Shown one piece after another: positions 26,895-37,261 of a DNA stretch of 64,000 bases. The notes beneath the pieces are model-generated. The model was not told where the DNA came from and did not search any database. It saw only the letters and a list, made by a program, of their open reading frames with translations. Both the position numbers and the translations under genes were made by a program. This stretch comes from Branchiostoma floridae (lineage: Eukaryota; Chordata; Leptocardii; Amphioxiformes; Branchiostomatidae). Within the stretch, counting starts at the first letter, position 1, and every line of letters begins with the position of its first letter. The stretch covers positions 13,514,000-13,577,999 of the forward strand of contig NC_049983.1 of NCBI RefSeq assembly GCF_000003815.2, read 5' to 3'.

Positions 26895-28641
26895 TCCCCC
26901 TCATTATCTCCACTCTTTCTTGATCTTTGGTACTGTCCCTAGCAAGTCACAGTGAGACAGATTAGGACTCAGTTGTAGGAGAAGAGGTGGCTACCAGTAC
27001 CAGGTATTTCACTTTCACTGTAGCCTAACTAGCATAACTTCTAAAACACCCCTGTTGCGCAAGTGGTCTGTTCCAAAGTTAGGTCAGTACTATAGGGAGA
27101 TGGATGACACCATACTGTGGCAGGAGTCACCCGTAATTTATGGCCAATGCATTGGAATATTCCCCACTGCCATTATGAAAGCAGAGAAGAATGCAAAGCA
27201 AGTTGTCTGTCCCAGTAGGGGAGCTCCAAAGGCCCATGCTTTTATATGATTGATGACAAACCTATTCTAGTCTGAACAGCAGCATACAAAATATGGAGCT
27301 CTGATGCCTTGTCTGAGAAAGCCACTATTCCAAGTTCAAGACACATCTGGGAAAATACACCAAGGTCAACCAAAATAAACAGCCTTCTGGCATCAAATAT
27401 CATACAAGGAGTTTTCAGTTTGTCATCACCTCAAAAACACATAAACTTCCTCAAGTTCCTGCACATACCAGTAGGGCAACCTGAAGTATTCTGGTAAACT
27501 TGAACGCCCTTGAACACAGTGAATGGATGTAGCAAGAGAATGTGTTAGGTAACAAAAAATGCATTCAAGGAAGCTGATACAGATGTCAGGGTACCTTGAA
27601 ATTCAACACGTAATTGTAAAGAGGTTTTGACATCTGTCTCAACAGTGAAATGGCCATCTACTTTCCCTTGGAGCATTTTGTGGGTCTACATAGAATAACC
27701 TTGAGTCAGTACTGCCCAGTCGTTTTTTCATTATCACCAGGAGCTTGACAAGCCCATCAATAGCTGCATGTGCATGTACTTTTTATTGACCTGAAAATTT
27801 AGGTATAAACATAAAGCAGAAATGCTGCACTTGTTGATTCAATGATTGTCCTGTCATTACCTTTATGGCCAAATATGGGTCATGATTTCGACTCTAACAT
27901 GGTAGATCATCTATCTTATGTTCCTTCATTAATGTTTTAAATACTTAGCCTGGGTATCAGGCCCCCAACCCGATCTCACAAGATAGACATTTTTGAGATC
28001 GGGCTGGGGTCTGGTATCATACAGCAAAAAAGGTACCGTATTGAATACTTCATCTGAAACAAAAGTGAAGGCCATACAAATGAGGCATGACAAATGAATT
28101 AGTCTTGGAAAAGCCTCTTAACACAAGAAGGTGTAAAGGGCCATCAGCAAAACAATCCTTATTTGTCATGCTCTCTTGAACAAACTCCTGAGAAAACCAC
28201 TAACAAAACTGGTGACATGCATGACAAATAACACAGATTTAAGGATCACAAGTTAGTGCTTGACTAAGTCTCCTAGGGTTGTACTGAGTGTTGATCTATC
28301 TTCTATTTTACCTCATCGTGCTGATAAGGGGCAATTCAGCAGTTGTGGAAACTTTACCAGAAGCCATAAGAGTGGGGAACCTTAAAAATGCTCCATTAAT
28401 TGGCAATATTCTTGTATTGGCTGGTCTTTCATTAGCTTACTTTGCACTTAAGAATTCTCATTTACACTACAGCACATATAACTCAACCATCTAAAATGTT
28501 CTTTTGTAAACTCAATACTGGCTGTAACAAAGATTCTATATTTGATATGTAAATACAAATTATTCAGACAGCCACAGAATATGGTGATGGTAGGATTGCT
28601 AATAGAGCAATCGTAGGGAATTTCGCTGACGGAAACGACCC
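26895..28641. other. Non-coding stretch with one hairpin element
   Basis: No supported gene. The only structure I see is the foldback element at 27946-28018. Sequence becomes CpG-rich from about 28,600. Confidence 0.45.
27946..28018. mobile_element. Foldback element with TAGCCTGGGTATC end
   Basis: The left arm (27953-27978) and right arm (27994-28018) form an imperfect stem of about 25 bp, sharing CCCGATCTCA / TGAGATCGGG and GGTATC / GATACC. The left end TAGCCTGGGTATC matches the end of the element at 47862 (TAGCCTGAGTACC) at 11 of 13 positions. The right terminus lacks the expected AGGCTA, so it may be truncated. Confidence 0.6.
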
Positions 28642-29370
28642 TTGACCTCACTGAGCGACATCCGCCAGCTAGGTCGGCCGGGCTCGCATTTTGCTTATCC
28701 TTTCGTTCAAAAATTCTGGAGTTTAGTTCTTATCAAGAGCTTCTACCCAGTGCACAGCGTGTCTGAACCACTGAGGCACACGATTCCGCCAGTAGACGAT
28801 GTGGGACCGCTGGATGGCTCACGGAATCGGCCGATAAAGCGCATCACCACGAAGGACGAGCTGTCCGAACACCACGCCATGGCCAGGCGCGCCATCCAGC
28901 CACTTTCGACAGCCAGTAACTCGCTCTACCTGGGGCTCCGAAACATCACGTCACTGAAACTCTGTCTCAGACAACCTTGCAGATGCTACGAAGGACTTGC
29001 CCTCTCTATTAGGGGACGTACAGTCCAACTGGAGGCCAAACGGTGACCGCCCCCCACCCCTACAGTTCCACCGAATCTTCTCGAATTCTCGCGCCCTTCC
29101 CGTTCTCGCGAGACGTTCGTGATTTCCCGTGACAATCATGGTCCCATCAGCGGCGCGGCAGCTACGTACATGAGCGGCACTTCCTTCTCTGCGTTTCTTC
29201 TGTTCACCTTCGACAACACTAGGAAACCAGCTCCAGCGGCGTGCTGAAGACCCTCAGGACCCCTCACTTCGCAGTACTAAGTTAGACTCACCGCGTCGGC
29301 GCACCTGTTTCCGGCCCGAGTCTACGCTGTTCGACAGTGCCCAGCGGCGTTCTGCAGGCAGATCTTCACC
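28642..29370. promoter_or_regulatory. GC/CpG-rich island of unknown role
   Basis: This stretch of about 730 bp is clearly richer in G+C and CpG (CGGCCG, GGCGCGCC, CGCGCC, GCGGCG, TCTCGCGAGA at about 29104) than the AT-rich DNA on both sides. A 134-codon plus-strand frame (28642-29046) runs through it, but the protein is not recognisable and high GC lowers stop frequency. The TCTCGCGAGA palindrome is known in animals as a core-promoter motif. Plausible readings are an internal promoter or first exon of an ERC isoform, an unrecognised gene, or part of an unidentified repeat. Confidence 0.4.
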
Positions 29371-32300
29371 AGTTCTGGACTGTTTCCTTGACACTGACCT
29401 GAAATCTTATACTCTCTCTAATTTACTACAATAACAATACCACCCTTCTCCACACATTTTGAAGCCCAAGGAAAACGAATCCTTTACAAAAAAACTTGGG
29501 GGTTTTATATCTTGTCTCATCTATCAATGGCTGGTTAAACAAAAGTGAATATAAAAAAAAATACCAATCTGAATGACTCTTCTCCAGATGGTATAAGTCA
29601 ACAATGTTTGTGGAATCATGATTGAACCAAAATTATTTCAATACATTACGAATATTTTCAGAACTGATAATTCAAATTAAGATGCTCTCCCAGGAACGTT
29701 CTTTAGTTTAATTGAAACCTTGAGGATATGCAGTACTATATGTGGGAAGAAAGATGAATCATTGAACTGCTCTGAAATCTAACCTTTCAGAAAAAGAAAA
29801 AAGATGGATTGACCCATTCATGTCAGATAGTAAAATGTCTGCTCTCCTGTAGAATCTGGCCTTTCAATCCAGACATAAGAGGCTCATGTCTGGGATTTAT
29901 ATAATTTAGGATAGGCATTACAGAGTGCTCTCCTGCTTGGACTTTGTGTAGACTTCAATAGTGTACATTATCGGCCTGGCAGGCGGTGTTTTGTGCATAT
30001 CTTTTTATTCCCTGCAACTGGTAGCCAAAATCACCCTATTTCCTCACCAGAATTATTCAACTCCCAGGTGGCTGTGTTTGAAGCTGCCATCACAAGTATC
30101 AGCCTTTTGTGTCCTACAAAATAAAACTTATATACATGACAGACATCATCTTGTTCAATATATCTAGAACTGCAATGTACATTTTAACATGCTCTGGAAA
30201 TATGCATTTCAATGTTCAGGTTATGTGCAAACAGGCTGACCCATGTGCTGGGTCTACTGTACTTTTGTCCAACCCTACTGCTATTATGTACTTGCTCCAA
30301 ACCTAATCATTTGCACATTTGGAGAGGGTGGGCAATTACTGTGGTCTAGTCTAGTAGGACCCTCCAGGCTACTGACTGAAATTTACATCAAAATAGAGAA
30401 CCTTCCAGCACAGTCTGCAGCATCATGATGTATAAACTTCAACTACTGTTATTTCTGTCTAGACAGATTGTTGCTCCTGTCTCTCCTAATTCTTTCAACC
30501 AAGCTAAATATGACATTTGTCCTTTTGTGACTGAGAACAACAAATCCGTAAAGGTAACATAAATTTGGTACTTGCTTTTAGTTTTGCATTCAATTTGACA
30601 GATGTCAGATCAAAATACTTTTCCTGTCTTTTCCTTTTACCACACATGTAAATGATGAAATACGTACTGTTTTCATTCATAACAAATCTTCAAAGCCATG
30701 ATTTCCTCTTCCTTATTCCACTCATTCTTATACATATGTGTATCAACCATTCTCTACCTTGAGAATGACAAGTAAAATTGGAAAGGAAGTTATCCCAATT
30801 GTTCCTGTTGCTAGAGAGTCCTCAGCATGACTGTACAAACAGAACTAAGTAACGAGCAGATGGAGTAAACAGTTACAGGCATCTGATCAAAAAGCAGAGA
30901 TGCCCTCATCCTGCAGTGAAGCATCCTCAACTATCTACACTACTGTAGTCATCACTTCCCAACAACAGTATCCCTTTCTTCCTGTTCCACAAAAAAGGCT
31001 CTGTGATGTATTGTGACTACTCCGTATACCAAATACAGGTAACGTTAGAAGAAACACAAGGAAAGAATGTCTATTTGAATGCATGGAAGTTCCCAGTTTA
31101 TTCTGAACAAGAAGAATGATGTATCTTATAATTAAGAAAAAAAAATACTGACCCCACATCTCATCTAAGTAAATTGCTACTTCCAAATATATGTACAGAT
31201 TTTCACGTGGACACTTCTACTAAGTGGTGAGGACAATCATGCTTGTTTGTCTGCCAGCCATCTTGGCAGGTAGGAAATGTGGCTAGAAGATATTCTTCCC
31301 AAAAAAATTTTAGAAATCAATCATTCATAACAATGAAATCCAAGACTAAAAAGCATCATCATCGTGTAACATATATGGGTATTTTTCCCTCCAACTTGTA
31401 CAGTCACTCAGTACATCCTCCAAAGTTCATGTCTAGCATTCTTCCTGAGTCGGTATTATCACTTGTCTCAGGTGACAGGAAGCAGTTGTCATGTCACCAG
31501 AACGTCACAGGTAAGACAGGCCCAGGTCAGGGGGTAACTGAAGCTTGATGTTTTCATCATGATGATTGAGCAATTGTAAACATTTACAGTTTTCATTCTC
31601 ACAGCAATCAACTTTACATGCACTTAATCTTATAAACTATTATTGGATTACAGATGACAATTGGCCACTTTCTCCAGGTCCTATAAAACCCTATAAAAAT
31701 GTATGCCCTGCTTAAAATTAACATGTAGGGCATGGAATGTGATCACAACAATATAGAGATAGGGACAGTAACACAACAACATCAGGGTGTCCCTTTTCAA
31801 ACTTTGACCTTTGCCCTCAGGTCTCCACATATAGGCCACCATCATATTTGTCAACCAATTATAAAACATGATATGTCTGCTCCACCCAGAAGTGCCCATA
31901 AATATAGATGAAGCTTAATGAGAAAGAGCTGCCTTCATTCCTGTAAATCTGCCCAGATTTCTTCCTCAAGGTAGCAGCAATCCTTGCATAAGCTGCTAGT
32001 ACACTATACAGTGTGAGTAACATATTGACAGACCATTATTCCTCCCATTATTTTGTGTGTCATCATACAGATAAACATTGGACATCACTCCATCTTCTGG
32101 ACAGCTTTAGAGGAAATTCTTCAGATGAATCCCTTCCTGACCCAGATCACGTCTCCTGCACTGCTTTAGAGGTTCTCTTGTATCAAAATCACTGGCAGCG
32201 CCAGCAGTACACAAATCAGCAGGGTTGAAATAGGTCAAGCACTAGACTGAGCCCCATTTTTGGTACCTCAGGAGACTTCATCATGGTGATGAATGCTTTG

Positions 32301-33808
32301 AATTACGTTGCAACATAAAATCCTCTTGTTTGAGTTTGATGCTGTAACAAAGGTCAAGTTTTACAGTGGCAATTTTGTCTCAACAAATTGAAAAGTGCAG
32401 TTGAGCCGCACAATTCGAAAGAAATGCGGCTCAACCAAATTACAACAAACTAACAAACTTACTAGAATCCTAAGAATGGCAGTTGTTAGAAAAAAATTTA
32501 CCCACTTTCTTAATTTGATATTTCCTTTTATAATTGACAGAGTCAAGTGTGACAATGTCCCATTGACCTTTGATCCCTGTGGTGGCCATGTTTGCAATCT
32601 TGCAACATCACACCATAAACACTTCAGTTCTGCTCCATCAGCCTTCTCTCTACAATCAGAACATTCCTACCTTGTGATAACTACACTAGTCCTTAGCAGG
32701 ACAGCTCTCCTTGGCACAATATAGTCAGTGGGTGTTTCAAACTGACATATTCCTGTAGCCTGCTAGGTAATAACATCTCAAGAGATGGCATATTGACAGC
32801 TAATTGTTTATCCTAACATCCTGGAGGACCACAAACTCCTTATTACAAAACTCCTGCATGATGTATGAGCAATAACAGTTTTGCCCTGATACAGTATTCA
32901 CTTGGGTCACAGTTGGGTGGTTCAACCAGTTCAGAAATAAGAAACTCAGTATTGGATATCTGGTGTCCAATCTTCTAGATGGTGGGTGTGTCACAGCATC
33001 CTTTTGACACTTATTTACAGTCGTTGCCATACTTGGTACCATGTACAAATGTCGAGCAATAAAGTTCTACATATCTAATATTGATATCGTAATTTTTGTT
33101 ATTTTCCACATCATATTCATAGCTGGATAAAAAAAGGCCTCCAAATTGTGGGTGGGCCAAATGCCCTCCCTGTTTCAGATCTGCTGGTCCAAAGTCCAGG
33201 AGAGGGGGTATGGGGAGGTCAGAGCACTGAGCTTGGGACACAGATTACCAGTACAGTTCTCTTGGGGAACCATGACAATAAAGATTTCATTTCATTTGAG
33301 GATTCATATTGTGCACTTAGTTGTTGACTGCATGAAAGTCACTGTACTTTTTGTTGTCGTGTCAATAAATCTTCTGTGTGTGCTTCTGCCTTCAAGTGAT
33401 GCAGAACTGATGATCAACAGCTACATGTTAATTTGACATCTCAGTTTGGTGTCCCAAAGCTCCTACAACCCCAAAGCTCCTACAACCTCAGGTCCACCTG
33501 GACATCCTCATTGCCCTATGATACTGAAATGATGGGTTCAATCAACCTCCATCAGCTGCCATCTTGGACATCAGAATGACCACTCTTCAAATAAATAAAA
33601 ATTGGCTCTTTCTTAGATAGGTGCTGAGGGGACTACAGAATGAAGCGTAAATCATCTGAATACGATATTGAATCTTTTGTGTGACAGAAACAGATGGTCA
33701 ATGTGAAAATCACACACCACTTTCACCTTGATCTTATCAGACCCTAGGTGTGAAGTGTGCACCCCTTAGGCAGAATTTACACCTGCTGTGTACGTCTCAA
33801 GTACATAC
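29371..33808. other. Non-coding stretch, ERC intron next to coding exon
   Basis: No exon with recognisable coding was seen. It contains a hairpin at 32400-32435 and a small tandem duplication at about 33453-33487 (CCAAAGCTCCTACAACC twice). The intron starts at 33808 on the minus strand with GTATGTAC. Confidence 0.5.
32400..32435. repeat. Perfect 11-bp hairpin, 14-nt loop
   Basis: GTTGAGCCGCA (32400-32410) and TGCGGCTCAAC (32425-32435). It is flanked by loosely similar CAACAAATT / CAACCAAATT words but not by a perfect target duplication. Origin unknown. Confidence 0.65.
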
Positions 33809-34465
33809 CTGGTTCTCCTCGGACGTGACCCTGAGTTGCTCCTTGAGAAGTGCAAGTCTGCTGGCCTCCTCCTTCCGGATGGCTCGCTCCTTCTTCAGCT
33901 CTGGGCTCCAGAACGTCTTGATCGAGTTCATGGAAGACTGCAGCTTCCCCTCCTTGATCTCTATCTCCTTCCTTAAGGCTGAGTTCTCCCGCTGCATTTC
34001 CTTGGTCTGGGATTGCAGATCGACCATCACATTGTCCCGGACCTGCCTCAGCTCATGGCTGTGCGGCAGCTGTGAAGCCATGTTCGCGGTCACCGTGTCT
34101 GCACTGGAGCTGGCGGGGAGGTTGGGACTGGACCCGCGGGCTGGGAGAGGGGAGCCCCCGAAGGAGCCTGACCGGGAGTGCCCGGAAGCGGCAGGACTAC
34201 GTAGCGGAGACGAGCGGCCTGATCGTGGAACGTGAGTCGGACTGCTGATAGGATCTATGTACGAGGACATACCTGTGTTGTAGACAGCGTTCAGGGACTG
34301 GATGTTCTCCATCGACATGCTGGATGCTGAGTTCTTTCTACCGAGGGAGGGGGAGCGGTGCTGGGCCTGGGGCCGGGGCGCAGTGTGGGAATTACCTGGC
34401 CGCGACTGGTGCCCCGAACTGCCGGGACTCCGGCCGTCGGGAGATGACCTGCTCTGCGTGTACAT
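33809..34465 (-). CDS. ERC1: ELKS/ERC (CAST) active-zone scaffold, first coding exon
   Basis: This exon encodes the N-terminal 219 residues of an ELKS/Rab6-interacting/CAST family protein, a coiled-coil scaffold of the presynaptic cytomatrix that also acts in cortical microtubule capture and vesicle docking. Family hallmarks visible here are SMENIQSLNAVY at about residue 51, a Ser/Pro/Gly-rich low-complexity N-terminus, SSPNLPASSSADT near residue 112, then SSMNSIKTFWSPELKKERA beginning the coiled-coil part, and RKEEASRL. It starts at the ATG complementary to 34463-34465: MY at the start matches the vertebrate ERC start. A clean acceptor (TGTCTCCTTCAG) lies at 34520, so bases 34466-34519 would be 5' UTR in the same exon, although that stretch is also open in frame. 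The exon ends with GAGAACCAG followed by donor GTATGTAC at 33808. No later exon is visible in the 33.8 kb to the left, so the gene is partial. Vertebrate ERC1 and ERC2 come from one ancestral gene; the symbol is nominal. Confidence 0.93.
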
Positions 34466-35703
34466 CGTGGTCCGATCAAGCTGGAGGTATTCCCGCGCCG
34501 GGCATGGCAGTCCGTTAGGCTGAAGGAGACAAGATACCGGAGAATTTCCCTAACCAAACCACCATTGTTCGACTGCGATTGCGGTCCTCAAAATGGCCTT
34601 TCGTTGAAGCTGGGCGAAACCATTCGGTCAGGGAGAGTGGCATTTGTTTACATTCTTACAAAAGCAACATACTAAGCAAATAATACAAGTGGTCTTCACC
34701 CTGATATTACAAAAATCTATTTCAAACGATATAATTAATAAAGCTACCATTATATCTTTATAGAAATGAACAGCGGTGACTAAATTTGGGATTCAAAAAT
34801 GATACGGCCCCTACAGTATATGCATTCTCTGCATGTGTAATTGATTTGCGGAAGCCAGTTTTCTACTTCCGGCCCCGTTCTCGATCTATGATCTCTGACT
34901 CTCTGAGCAACAAACGAAATCGCAGCACAGCCCTGAAGCATACATCCTGGGCGAGTATTATCCCTGTGAATTGAATAGAAAAGAAAGTTTCAAAAACCTT
35001 TTGCTCATCCTTAGTCCTTAGACATGCTATCAAATGTTACACTCGTTAATTATTTGCGACAAAGTATTTGCATCCTTGACCTCATCCCAGAAGGCAGAAG
35101 CTCGCTGCTGTCACTGACTGAAGACAATCGATATTTTCCAGGGGCAAAACGGGTGAATTTTTGCGCTTCCTTCTTCCCTTGCTGGAAAAGATAGATGGGT
35201 TTTGAGTGATTTCTTTTTTCCTGCGCGCTCTATTGTTGCTGATTGTTGCTTGAGTGCACTTCTCATTTTTCATTTCAATGCGGGAATGTTATTCAGCGAA
35301 GTCCAGTGTTGTTAAACGGCAAGCAAGGAAATGAATTGCCATCATTGGAAATCACGTCAGGATGGTAATTCCCGCCAAAACTGAGTAAAGAAAGGGAACT
35401 GTTACATCATTTTACCGGTTAGTAATTCAAAGACAAGACCGTTGAGAAGTGAAATCCGGAAGCGTCGCCTGTTTGGATGAATCACGCGAAGGTGCACCGA
35501 TAGAGTTGCCTACGGCATTGTGGGAATGTTTGGCGGTAAATTTTGGTTTGTGACGGCTTTTGCTACAAATTCCAATAAATACATCATTGCATTAAGCGCT
35601 TGCGTTATCCACATTCAATATAAATTATTACGCACCGTACATTTTCCAAGGACACTTCGGAACTAAAAGCCGCTAAAGGGAAAGTTTGGTATATTTGTCG
35701 GAG

Positions 35704-35723
35704 CAAGGAGGTTATCCTCCTTG
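35704..35723. mobile_element. 20-bp foldback insertion, locus C
   Basis: CAAGGAGG, TTAT, CCTCCTTG: an 8-bp perfect stem with a 4-nt loop. It is flanked directly by the 7-bp direct repeat GTCGGAG (35697-35703 and 35724-35730). It is the shortest of three loci in this window sharing the CAAGGAGG/CCTCCTTG ends. Confidence 0.7.
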
Positions 35724-36262
35724 GTCGGAGGAAAACGGGCTGCGTTTGAATCGAAAGGATACTAATACATGTATGACAAGACATGACTGGAATCATGATT
35801 TCTCGACCTTTTTAAATTCGTTTTAGCCGATTCGTAACTAGCATCCATCAAGTGGAAGTAGTAGCTTCGCTACCCACTAGAAGACTTTCAACTTGAGCCT
35901 AGCTATTATAGTGACTGTTAAAGCTGAGCCAAGTTATCCTAGTAGCGCTTACTCCTCAAATTGACGAAAGCTTGCATTCAAACAGTTGCGATTTTCTTAC
36001 TGGCAACATGTAAGGTCAGTGAAGTTTGTGTTCTGTGTTCCATCAGATCTGGACGCGCGCCCGTTCCTCTTTTAAGCTATCTGTATCTGTATCTATATAG
36101 CCGGTATAACCGCCGTTCGGCGTAACACACCAAGCTGAACTACGGATTCAATAGTAAGTCATCCTCCTAACGCCCGGTCCCCAACGGCACTACCTTATGG
36201 GGCCCTGCTGTCCCAGGCCCTACCTACGGGTATTATGATTGTCGCCACAAACAAGCTGTCAA

Positions 36263-36430
36263 CCAATCAGAGAACAGGCCTTCCTTGGGCTTCATTTTGT
36301 CGGAAGCTGTCTCGCAAAGGCCGCTGGGAAGCTATCAGCCAATCATGTTACGTATTACCATGACTTTGTTTGCTCACCATGCCAACGCCCGATCCCCAAC
36401 GGCTGACTGCCCATATAAGGGCAAGCTCAT
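36263..36430. promoter_or_regulatory. Candidate promoter: two CCAAT boxes and a TATA-like box
   Basis: CCAATCA occurs at 36263 and again at 36339 in the same orientation, with a TATA-like CATATAAGG at about 36412. No gene can be assigned downstream with confidence. It could serve the weak plus-strand frame at 37064 or be part of a repeat; similar blocks (AACGCCCGGTCCCCAACGGC at 36169 and CAACGCCCGATCCCCAACGG at 36383) flank it, which favours a repeat or local duplication. Confidence 0.25.
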
Positions 36431-36480
36431 TAATATGTAATAAGTAGGGCGGGTAATACCGCCGGCAAAAGGGAAGGAAA

Positions 36481-36520
36481 GCAGAGTACAGTCAGGAATA
36501 AATGACTGACGGTACTCTGC
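36481..36520. repeat. Hairpin with 15-nt arms
   Basis: GCAGAGTACAGTCAG and CTGACGGTACTCTGC pair over 14 of 15 positions with a 10-nt loop (GAATAAATGA). A second weaker hairpin (TGTAGTA...TACTACA) follows at 36531-36556. It could be a transcribed structured RNA or a MITE remnant; there is no flanking duplication. Confidence 0.55.
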
Positions 36521-37063
36521 TGTAGGAGAATGTAGTAAGTAGTTCTTTACTACTACACCGGATAGATACCTTGGTATCCTTGTTACTAGTATTTGGAGAA
36601 CCCTCTGTTTGGCATTGAAAATGGTTGAATTTTCATATGGTTTATCAAGGGCTTATTATAATAACGTCCTTTTGCTTTATCAAGTGTAAGCTTACTTTAA
36701 GGGCCGGTAATTCTAAAGAATGAGTAACATCGCATTGACGCTACTTGCAGGTAGTTGCTGTTCTCATATAAGTTATGACGTTACTGTTGTGTCAAGTTAT
36801 CACAAAGGCGCCGGTGTGTAAAATAAACGTTTGTTGGCCATGGTGCTGCCTGGCGAAAGTTTGTGCTGTTGTTGTCATCTTTCCTTTTGATTGCATTGGG
36901 GATTATCATATACTTACTGTTGCTTTTTCCTGACAGGTGTGGTAAAGAAAATCCAGGCGCTTGGTCGGGTTGCGTGCAACGGGCGGACCGACCCGGTGGG
37001 GACTTCTCCAGAGTGGGCGTTTTGTTGGGCATTCGCTAAAAAGTTCGTGCGAGATACTAGCAC

Positions 37064-37261
37064 ATGGCCGAAGGCTGGTATGGCGGAACAGACTGTCAGA
37101 AGCTAAACAAAAAGTACAAGACGATAATGCACCGATATGATACTTTGACGACCACTTTGTTGACGATTCTACTCAAGATTTGTCTCTTGGGCAGTGTTTC
37201 AGTAGGTAGGTGTAGAGACCTTGAGCATTTTGAACCGTTAACCCTCACTGGACTCTCACAG
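37064..37261 (+). CDS. Unrecognised possible exon/ORF
   Basis: A 66-codon frame starts at an ATG in good context (CACATGG). It encodes an acidic-to-basic N-terminus (MAEGWYGG...KLNKKYK) followed by a hydrophobic stretch of about 17 residues that could be a membrane segment. A donor-like GTAGGTAG lies in frame at about 37201, so it might be a first coding exon. I recognise no family and found no matching downstream exon. It may be spurious. Confidence 0.2.

Noticed and set aside
33750-34235. Plus-strand 161-codon frame over the ERC exon
   Set aside because: It is the antisense shadow of the ERC coding exon; the minus-strand protein has clear family motifs and splice sites, the plus-strand one has none.
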